Assembly (NCBI GenBank): GCA_017457345.1
Contig: JAFTHR010000199.1
Coordinates: 1-12,252 of the forward strand
DNA: 12,252 nt
Direction of reading: 5' to 3'
Source of the DNA: Clostridia bacterium
Lineage (GTDB): Bacteria > Bacillota > Clostridia > Christensenellales > Borkfalkiaceae
Shown here piece after piece: positions 7,403 through 12,252 of the stretch. Position 1 is the first letter of the stretch. Each line of letters opens with the position of its first letter. A program made the position numbers and the translations under genes. The notes under the pieces are model-generated. The model searched no databases, was not told the origin of the DNA, and saw nothing but the letters and a program-made list of their open reading frames with translations.

Positions 7403-8698
7403 TTATTGCCCAAGCATTTTCGGCGGTTTACGCTTTTTCTTTTTGCCCTTTGCATCCGTTTCGTCTTGCAAAGCAAGTTCGCGTTCCGCAAACGCTTTGT
7501 TGTATTCAACGTACTTAGTATCGTTTTTGTGTTCTTCTACGTACGCTTCGGTGTCGTCGAAAATTTGTTTTTTGCTTTCGCGTAATTTCTTCAAGTCTTC
7601 ACGCGAGAACGACGCGGGAAGTTCGTACACTACCAACTCGTCGTCTATCGGTTTCATAGGGCGGGAGGCAAGTTGAGATTTGCCGAGCGTTAAAATCGCG
7701 CGTTCGTATTCAAGGGCAGACTCGCTTTCGTCGATACCCGCTTTCGTGCCGTCCTTATTATAAAGCCCACGAGCAACGCGAGCGCCTTCAATTTTCGGGT
7801 TAATATATTTATCGAATACCCATTGCGAGAAATCGAGCCACACAAGAAGCGCAAACGCCGCACCGAACACCGCAACGGCAAAAATGCCGAGCGCCGTGGC
7901 AAATTCCCCTTCAAAGAAGAGTGGAATAAAGGGTGCTAACGCAATCACGCCGAAGAAAATGGTTTGCGGGAAGGTACCGATCGCAATCAAGAACGCATTT
8001 TTAAGCAATTTAAAGAACGGTTGCGTGTAGTTTACGCTTATGGAAATCATCCAAAAGGACATCATTGTGCCGATAGCAAGCACCGCATAACTAAGAATTT
8101 TGGAAATGACAATCCAAACCTTGGAGAACCCTTCCACGTCTACGTTCATTGCAATGGTAAAATCGGCAAAGTTTACAAAACTTTTCGTCACGAGCAAAAC
8201 CGTGGAGAAAAACAACGCCGTTTGGAGAGCGTTTTTATAATTGAGTTTCACGCCGTGCCAAAAATCGCTGGTGACGAACACGCCTTCCGTCCACACCATA
8301 TTACGGATAACGTACATCCCGCCTGCAAGCCCTACCGCCGAAACGAAAGAGGTGAGAATGACGAGTGCAAACATAATAAGTTCCGTTTGCATTACGATCA
8401 TTTCGGAAACGCCTTGCAAGTTGGGGGAAGCAGGATAGCCTATGCCGAGGTTCGCACCGAACGGGTACGTAATTCCGTTTGCTTCTTGCAAGAAATTCAT
8501 TAAAATAATAACGGCAAACAACGGGATAAAGAATAAAAGCGTTAAAAGGTTCGCCTTTACGAGTTTGCCGAAATTGCCTTTAAAAATATCGAAAAAGAGT
8601 TGGAAACGGTTGGTCGGCAAGGTAGTTCTTGCATACTCTTCACTTCTCTCTTTCCCTTCTAATAAACGAGCCACAAAGCCCTTTTTTTGTTGTGCCAT
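7403..8698 (-). CDS. Polytopic membrane protein, DUF624/YesL-like, with charged C-terminal tail
   Basis: The product has 431 residues. A short basic cytoplasmic N-terminus is followed by an amphipathic start (RFQLFFDIFKGNFGKLVKANLLTLLF is split here: RFQLFFDIFKGN, then KLVKANLLTLLF) resembling DUF624 (YesL) proteins of Bacillota. I count about six hydrophobic segments: near 48-70, 103-133, 158-178, 193-220, 233-260 and 265-290. The last 135 residues are hydrophilic, with helical acidic stretches and a lysine-rich cluster (KGKKKKRKPPK) just before the end. The ATG at 8698 has CGGAG five bases upstream; the GTG at 8719 has none. It is the first gene of the operon, about 60-70 nt from its promoter. 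DUF624 proteins have no established biochemical role, although some lie near carbohydrate transport genes. The family assignment is tentative; the membrane topology is not in doubt. Confidence 0.85.
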   Translation of the reverse strand: MAQQKKGFVARLLEGKERSEEYARTTLPTNRFQLFFDIFKGNFGKLVKANLLTLLFFIPLFAVIILMNFLQEANGITYPFGANLGIGYPASPNLQGVSEMIVMQTELIMFALVILTSFVSAVGLAGGMYVIRNMVWTEGVFVTSDFWHGVKLNYKNALQTALFFSTVLLVTKSFVNFADFTIAMNVDVEGFSKVWIVISKILSYAVLAIGTMMSFWMISISVNYTQPFFKLLKNAFLIAIGTFPQTIFFGVIALAPFIPLFFEGEFATALGIFAVAVFGAAFALLVWLDFSQWVFDKYINPKIEGARVARGLYNKDGTKAGIDESESALEYERAILTLGKSQLASRPMKPIDDELVVYELPASFSREDLKKLRESKKQIFDDTEAYVEEHKNDTKYVEYNKAFAERELALQDETDAKGKKKKRKPPKMLGQ

Positions 8699-8740
8699 AA
8701 AAACTCCGTGCGCACGCAAAACGCGCTATAACCGTTAGTC

Positions 8741-8758
8741 GGCCGCCTGTAAGGCGCC
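8741..8758 (-). promoter_or_regulatory. Small GC hairpin in the operon leader
   Basis: CGCCT (8744-8748) and AGGCG (8752-8756) pair across a 3-base loop, extended by GG/CC with one bulge. It lies in the untranslated leader of the five-gene operon, between promoter and start codon, and has no T run after it. It may stabilise the message; no known riboswitch was recognised. Confidence 0.35.
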
Positions 8759-8768
8759 ACCAAGTTCT

Positions 8769-8797
8769 ATTTTACTACAATTCCGTGATTTTTTCAA
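8769..8797 (-). promoter_or_regulatory. Sigma-A promoter of the membrane protein-methyltransferase-hslO-TPR-HEAT operon
   Basis: On the minus strand TTGAAA (8792-8797) and TAAAAT (8769-8774) are 17 bases apart. The promoter points away from the asd promoter, with about 50 A/T-rich bases between the two. No other promoter was found between here and the terminator near 3200. Confidence 0.78.
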
Positions 8798-8847
8798 GGA
8801 AAATCCAAGAAAAAATTGAAATAAAATTAAGAACTTATAAAAAATCT

Positions 8848-8876
8848 TTGACATTTGCGTTTTCTTGTGCTACAAT
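8848..8876 (+). promoter_or_regulatory. Sigma-A promoter of the asd-dapA-dapB operon
   Basis: TTGACA (8848-8853) and TACAAT (8871-8876) are separated by exactly 17 bases. An A-rich tract precedes the -35 box. Transcription should start near 8883, immediately before the first stem of the lysine riboswitch. Confidence 0.92.
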
Positions 8877-8884
8877 GAGAGCGT

Positions 8885-9055
8885 TAAATAGAGGAGCGGG
8901 CGAACATTAGTACGCCGCCGCAAAGGAAAATACACGGAAATTTTTCCCGCGGCGAACGGAAAGGGTATCTCCGCCGAAGCGCGGAGCATTCCGTACCGCG
9001 CTGGGCACACGGGAGAACACCTGTGTGACTGTCACCGTTCGTGAAGTGCTATTTA
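8885..9055 (+). promoter_or_regulatory. Lysine riboswitch (L-box) aptamer
   Basis: The leader contains the conserved L-box blocks in order: AGAGG right after the first stem, AGTA (about 8909-8912), GGAAAGGG (8958-8965), GCCGAAG (8973-8979), GCTGGG (9000-9005 region) and GACTGTCA (9027-9034), then AAGTGCTATTT. The closing stem P1 is TAAATAG (8885-8891) with CTATTTA (9049-9055), seven pairs. A strong P4-like stem AGCGCGG/CCGCGCT lies between the GCCGAAG and GCTGGG blocks. Lysine binding in this class closes P1 and favours the downstream terminator, so the operon is expected to be switched off by lysine. The position before a lysine-pathway operon agrees fully. Confidence 0.93.
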
Positions 9056-9079
9056 CCATCTTTTTGGGCGCGCATTTTC

Positions 9080-9105
9080 AAGGACGGGGTTTCCGTCCTT
9101 TTTTT
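9080..9105 (+). terminator. Riboswitch expression-platform terminator
   Basis: AAGGACGG (9080-9087) pairs with CCGTCCTT (9093-9100) around a five-base loop, with a T run to 9105, about 30 nt before the asd start. A possible alternative pairing is CCGTTC (9035-9040), at the 3' side of the aptamer, with GGACGG (9082-9087), which would break the terminator when lysine is low. The terminator is clear; that specific antiterminator is inferred. Confidence 0.88.
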
Positions 9106-9135
9106 ACGCATTTCATCTTTAAGGAGTTTATCAAT

Positions 9136-10215
9136 ATGAAACAGTACAACGTAGGCGTTATCGGTGCAACCGGTATGGTAGGACAACGGTTTATGCGGTT
9201 GCTCGCAAACCACCCTTGGTTTAACGTGAAGGTGCTTGCGGCTTCTTCCCGCTCGGCAGGAAAACCGTACGTGGAAGCCGTGGGCGATAAATGGGCGTTC
9301 GATTGCGAAATCCCCGCAAATCTCCGCGATTTAGTGGTGATGGATGCAGAAAAGGACGTAGACGAAATTGCAAGCAAGGTGGACTTTGTGTTCTGCGCCG
9401 TAAATATGGATAAAGCAAAAATTCGCGCGCTTGAAGAATTATACGCAAAGAAGGAAGTTCCCGTAGTTTCGAACAACTCGGCACACCGCTTCACACCGGA
9501 CGTACCTATGATCATCCCCGAAATCAACGCCGATCATTTGAACGTTATTAGCGCTCAAAGAAAGCGCTTGAATACCAAACGCGGCTTTATCGCCGTTAAA
9601 TCCAACTGCTCGTTGCAATCCTACGTGCCCCTTTTGCATCCCCTTCAATCGTTCGGCGTGCAAGAAGTGGCGGTTTGCACCTATCAAGCCATTTCGGGCG
9701 CAGGTAAAACGTTCAAAACTATGCCTGAAATTCTCGATAACGTAATCCCCTATATCGGCGGCGAAGAAGAAAAGAGCGAAAAAGAGCCGTTAAAAATTTG
9801 GGGACAAGTACAAGGCGGTGAAATCGTTTCCGCAAACGAACCGAAAATCACGGCGCAATGCTTGCGCGTTCCCGTATCCGACGGGCACACGGCGGCGGTG
9901 TTCGTAAAATTCGATAAAAAGCCTACGAAGGAAGAAATCCTTTCGGCGTGGGCGAACTTCAAGGGCGAACCGCAAGAACTTGCCCTTCCCTCTGCCCCCG
10001 CTCAATTTATCCGCTACTTTGAAGAAGACAACCGCCCTCAAGCCAAACTCGATAGAAACGAAGGCAACGGTATGAGCGTTTGCGCGGGTAGATTGCGCGA
10101 AGATAGCGTGTACGATTATAAGTTCGTTGGACTTTCCCACAATACCTTGCGCGGTGCGGCAGGCGGCGCGGTATTGCTTGCGGAATTGCTCGCAGCAAAA
10201 GGCTATTTCGACTAA
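9136..10215 (+). CDS. asd: Aspartate-semialdehyde dehydrogenase, archaeal/fungal-type
   Basis: Asd reduces aspartyl 4-phosphate to aspartate semialdehyde with NADPH, the branch point of the lysine/diaminopimelate and threonine/methionine pathways. The product has 359 residues. Visible elements are the nucleotide-binding loop GATGMVG (10-16), the acyl-phosphate region SNNSAHR (112-118), the catalytic cysteine in KSNCS (Cys158), the QAISGAG loop (184-190) and the substrate-binding RVPVSDGH segment with His251. The overall length and the CTYQAISGAG, RVPVSDGH and GNGMSVCAGR patterns fit the subgroup first described in archaea and yeast rather than the E. coli type. ATG at 9136 has AAGGAG nine bases upstream; a longer GTG-started frame would run through the riboswitch and terminator and is not credible. 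It is the first gene of the operon, with dapA 49 nt downstream and no terminator between. Confidence 0.96.
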   Translation: MKQYNVGVIGATGMVGQRFMRLLANHPWFNVKVLAASSRSAGKPYVEAVGDKWAFDCEIPANLRDLVVMDAEKDVDEIASKVDFVFCAVNMDKAKIRALEELYAKKEVPVVSNNSAHRFTPDVPMIIPEINADHLNVISAQRKRLNTKRGFIAVKSNCSLQSYVPLLHPLQSFGVQEVAVCTYQAISGAGKTFKTMPEILDNVIPYIGGEEEKSEKEPLKIWGQVQGGEIVSANEPKITAQCLRVPVSDGHTAAVFVKFDKKPTKEEILSAWANFKGEPQELALPSAPAQFIRYFEEDNRPQAKLDRNEGNGMSVCAGRLREDSVYDYKFVGLSHNTLRGAAGGAVLLAELLAAKGYFD

Positions 10216-10264
10216 ACTCACAAATTTAGGAAATATAACATATCCATAAAACAGGAGGAAACGC

Positions 10265-11152
10265 ATGAAAGGATTTTTCAAGGGTAGCGCAACCGCGCTC
10301 ATTACCCCTTTTAACGAAGAAGGCGTAAATTACGAAGTACTTGATCAACTCATTGATTTTCAAATTGAAAACGGCACGGACGCCATTGTGTTTTTAGGCA
10401 CGACGGGCGAACCTTCCACTATGTCCTTCGCCGAAGAACACGTGATGATGGAACACGCCGTTAAAAAGGTGGCTAAGCGCGCAAAAGTCATCTTCGGTTG
10501 TGGCAGCAACTGCACCGCAGATGCCGTAATGACGGCGAAAAAAGCCGAATCGCTCGGCGCAGACGGTTTACTTGCCGTCACCCCTTACTATAACAAGTGC
10601 ACGCAAAACGGTTTGGTAGAATACTACCGCGCCATTTGCGAAGCGGTTTCTATTCCCGTTATCGCGTACAACGTTCCCGGGAGAACGGGCGTGGAGATCC
10701 AACCCGCTACAATGGATAAGATCGCAAACATCCCCAACATTGCAGGGATTAAGGATGCCGGCGGCAATATGAGTAAAACCATGGAAACGCTGCGCCTTGT
10801 GAGAAATAGATGCGACGTGTACTCGGGTGAAGACGCCCTTAACTTCCCCATCCTTGCCGTTGGCGGCGTTGGGGTAATTTCCGTGCTTTCTAACATTGCG
10901 CCGAAAGAAGTAAAAGAACTTTGCACGTTGGTTCAGGCAGGCAAACTTGCCGAAGCGGCTGCGCTTAACGATAAACTTTTGCCCGTGGCAAACGCTTGCT
11001 TTATCGAAGTGAACCCCATCCCCGTGAAAGCGGCGGTAAATATGCTTGGTTTCAACGCAGGTACACCCCGCGCACCGCTTACAGTGATTGAGCCCCAAAA
11101 CGCCGAAAAACTCCGTAGCGCTATGCAAGCGTTCGGTTTGGAGACGAAATAA
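10265..11152 (+). CDS. dapA: 4-hydroxy-tetrahydrodipicolinate synthase
   Basis: DapA condenses pyruvate with aspartate semialdehyde to give 4-hydroxy-tetrahydrodipicolinate, the first step committed to lysine and diaminopimelate. The product has 295 residues, the normal size for this TIM-barrel family. Catalytic residues are all present: Thr46 in GTTGE (45-49), Tyr109 in TPYYN, Tyr135 in YNVPGRT, Arg140 and the Schiff-base lysine Lys163 in GIKDA. Numbering runs two above the E. coli enzyme throughout, which supports the chosen start. A strong AGGAGG lies six bases before ATG 10265. The stop overlaps the dapB start by one base (TAATG), so the two genes are translationally coupled. Regulation is through the lysine riboswitch; the E. 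coli-type allosteric lysine site cannot be judged here. Confidence 0.98.
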   Translation: MKGFFKGSATALITPFNEEGVNYEVLDQLIDFQIENGTDAIVFLGTTGEPSTMSFAEEHVMMEHAVKKVAKRAKVIFGCGSNCTADAVMTAKKAESLGADGLLAVTPYYNKCTQNGLVEYYRAICEAVSIPVIAYNVPGRTGVEIQPATMDKIANIPNIAGIKDAGGNMSKTMETLRLVRNRCDVYSGEDALNFPILAVGGVGVISVLSNIAPKEVKELCTLVQAGKLAEAAALNDKLLPVANACFIEVNPIPVKAAVNMLGFNAGTPRAPLTVIEPQNAEKLRSAMQAFGLETK

Positions 11153-11910
11153 TGGAAAAAACGAGAATTATCATTTGCGGCGCGTGCGGTAAAATGGGCG
11201 GAAACGTACTCTCCCTGCTCCTTGGCGACGACGAAGCGGAAGCGGTTGCAGGCGTAGATTTGTACCCCAGAGAAATCGGCGTGCCCGTGTATAAAACCTT
11301 TGCCGAAGTGCAAGAACAAGCGGACGTGATTATCGACTTCTCCTCTGGAGAAAATCTTGTGGAACGGTTAGATTATGCAAAAACAAACGGGCTCGGTATC
11401 GTGCTCGCTTCCACGGGCTTTACCAAAGAAGATTTGGCGCTTATCGACGAATACGCCAAGTCCACCGCTATCTTTAAAACGGCAAACCTTTCCCTGGGCG
11501 TAAACTTAATGCAAGCCCTTTGTAAAGCCGCAGCACAAGTCCTTGGCGACAATTTCGACGTGGAAATTATCGAACGCCACCACAATTTGAAAAAAGACGC
11601 TCCCTCCGGCACGGCGTTAATGCTTGCCGATAGCGTGAACGAAGCGTTTGACAATCAAAAAAGGTACGTAAACGGCAGAGAAGGTATCGTTGGCGCAAGA
11701 ACAAAAGCGGAAATCGGTATTCACGCCGTGCGCGGTGGAACGATTGTTGGAGAACACGAAGTAATGTTCGCAGGGGAAGATGAAACAATCACCATCACCC
11801 ACACAGCAACGAGCAAGCGCGTGTTCGCGGCAGGCGCAATCCGCGCGGCAAAATTCTTAAAAGGAAAGCCCGCAGGATATTACCAAATGAAAGATTTATT
11901 AAGCGAATAA
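11152..11910 (+). CDS. dapB: 4-hydroxy-tetrahydrodipicolinate reductase
   Basis: DapB reduces the DapA product to tetrahydrodipicolinate with NAD(P)H. The product has 252 residues, typical for Gram-positive DapB. The N-terminal Rossmann loop is GACGKMG (10-16) and an STGF motif at 87-90 lies beside the cofactor. The signature ERHHNLKKDAPSGTA (141-155) carries the catalytic His143 and Lys147, equivalent to His159 and Lys163 of E. coli, and the SGT substrate loop. ATG 11152 shares its A with the dapA stop; GGAG inside the end of dapA, eight bases upstream, can serve as ribosome site. It is the last gene of the operon: a strong terminator begins nine bases after the stop. Its product also supplies dipicolinate synthesis in sporeformers. 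Confidence 0.98.
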   Translation: MEKTRIIICGACGKMGGNVLSLLLGDDEAEAVAGVDLYPREIGVPVYKTFAEVQEQADVIIDFSSGENLVERLDYAKTNGLGIVLASTGFTKEDLALIDEYAKSTAIFKTANLSLGVNLMQALCKAAAQVLGDNFDVEIIERHHNLKKDAPSGTALMLADSVNEAFDNQKRYVNGREGIVGARTKAEIGIHAVRGGTIVGEHEVMFAGEDETITITHTATSKRVFAAGAIRAAKFLKGKPAGYYQMKDLLSE

Positions 11911-11918
11911 AAATTGCC

Positions 11919-11943
11919 AAACCCCGACCTATGGTCGGGGTTT
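11919..11943. terminator. Symmetrical terminator between dapB and the collagen-like gene
   Basis: AAACCCCGACC (11919-11929) and GGTCGGGGTTT (11933-11943) make an 11-bp perfect stem with a three-base loop, followed by T residues to 11945. It ends the asd-dapA-dapB transcript. The A run on the left arm gives T residues on the other strand, so it can also end the convergent collagen-like gene, whose stop lies 16 bases away. Confidence 0.9.
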
Positions 11944-11958
11944 TTCTTTATAAAGCGA

Positions 11959-12252
11959 TTAAGTTTCCATAAGTCCTGCCGCACGGAGCGCCGCTAAAAT
12001 CTCGTTGATCTTAGCCGCATTGCTTTCCGTTGTAGCATCCGTAGCAACGGCGTCTGCAACAGCAGCGGCAGGCGTCACAACGCCAGGTTCACCCTGAGGA
12101 CCTTGAGGACCTACTTCGCCCTGCGGACCTTGAGGTCCAGGTTCTCCTTGCGGACCTACTTCGCCCTGAGGTCCTTGAGGTCCAGGTTCTCCTTGCGGAC
12201 CTACTTCGCCTTGAATACCCTGGATACCTTGTTCGCCTTGAACGCCTTGGAG
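11959..12252 (-). CDS. Collagen-like Gly-X-Y repeat protein, C-terminal part (N-terminus beyond window)
   Basis: Ninety-seven residues plus a stop are visible, open to the window edge. The first 57 or so are continuous Gly-X-Y triplets rich in Gln, Pro and Glu, such as GEVGPQGEPGPQGPQ. About 40 residues follow, starting VVTPAAAVADAVATDA, with a closing amphipathic helix AAKINEILAALRAAGLMET. This C-terminal end resembles, from memory, the trimerising ends of collagen-like surface and exosporium proteins of Clostridia and Bacilli (BclA-like). Such proteins usually sit on the spore or cell surface as triple-helical fibres. The triplets are encoded by imperfect 45-bp tandem units. The gene converges on dapB and shares its terminator. 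Signal or targeting sequences would be in the missing N-terminus. Confidence 0.88.
   Translation of the reverse strand, partial: LQGVQGEQGIQGIQGEVGPQGEPGPQGPQGEVGPQGEPGPQGPQGEVGPQGPQGEPGVVTPAAAVADAVATDATTESNAAKINEILAALRAAGLMET
12111..12210. repeat. 45-bp tandem repeat inside the collagen-like gene
   Basis: Units at 12111-12155 and 12156-12200 are 45 bases long and differ at only two positions, and a third copy begins at 12201 but diverges after about ten bases. Each unit encodes 15 residues (five Gly-X-Y triplets). Such repeats are prone to slippage, so length may vary between strains. Confidence 0.85.

Noticed and set aside
7964..8503. A 179-codon open frame on the plus strand
   Set aside because: It is antisense to the membrane protein gene, is rich in His and Arg, and resembles no family I know.
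9025..9135. N-terminal extension of asd from GTG at 9025
   Set aside because: It would be encoded by the riboswitch aptamer and terminator; the family start and AAGGAG both point to 9136.
12111..12210. Short tandem repeats resembling a CRISPR array
   Set aside because: The units abut without spacers and encode Gly-X-Y triplets in frame.

Overview
The window reads as chromosomal DNA of an endospore-forming low-to-moderate GC Bacillota, most likely a Clostridia lineage from an uncultured or anaerobic group. The evidence is a full-length SpoIVA, a collagen-like surface protein of the kind sporeformers carry, a lysine (L-box) riboswitch, Shine-Dalgarno sites of the AGGAGG type and classical TTGACA/TATAAT promoters. 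Species-level assignment is not possible from what I can see. There are no tRNA or rRNA genes, insertion sequences or CRISPR arrays.

Layout. (1) 1-1307, minus strand: the N-terminal 393 residues of an unrecognised coiled-coil protein with repeated 'DYDRL' motifs, behind a consensus sigma-A promoter. (2) 1403-3253, minus strand: a sporulation unit made of spoIVA (spore coat basement-layer ATPase) behind a probable sigma-E promoter, a 56-residue unknown ORF whose start codon lies in a hairpin, and an intrinsic terminator. (3) 3196-8797, minus strand: a tight five-gene operon reading membrane protein (DUF624/YesL-like), SAM methyltransferase, hslO (Hsp33 redox chaperone), a TPR protein and a HEAT-like protein. 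Its genes are 2 to 17 nt apart or overlap, with one sigma-A promoter in front and one terminator behind. (4) 8848-11943, plus strand: the lysine/diaminopimelate operon asd-dapA-dapB, driven by a textbook promoter and preceded by a lysine riboswitch with a terminator expression platform. (5) 11959-12252, minus strand: the C-terminal end of a collagen-like Gly-X-Y repeat protein, convergent with dapB and sharing a symmetrical terminator.

How the genes work together. Asd, DapA and DapB carry out consecutive steps from aspartyl phosphate to tetrahydrodipicolinate. This feeds lysine, the peptidoglycan cross-linking residue diaminopimelate and, in sporeformers, dipicolinate. The riboswitch should shut the operon off when lysine is plentiful. 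SpoIVA builds the platform on the forespore surface on which the coat assembles. The most interesting unexplained items are the spoIVA promoter nested inside the upstream operon's terminator hairpin, the small ORF after spoIVA with a sequestered start, the DYDRL-repeat protein, and the TPR/HEAT pair attached to hslO. Apart from these, the window is mostly ordinary core genome, and I see no convincing new defence or mobile system.
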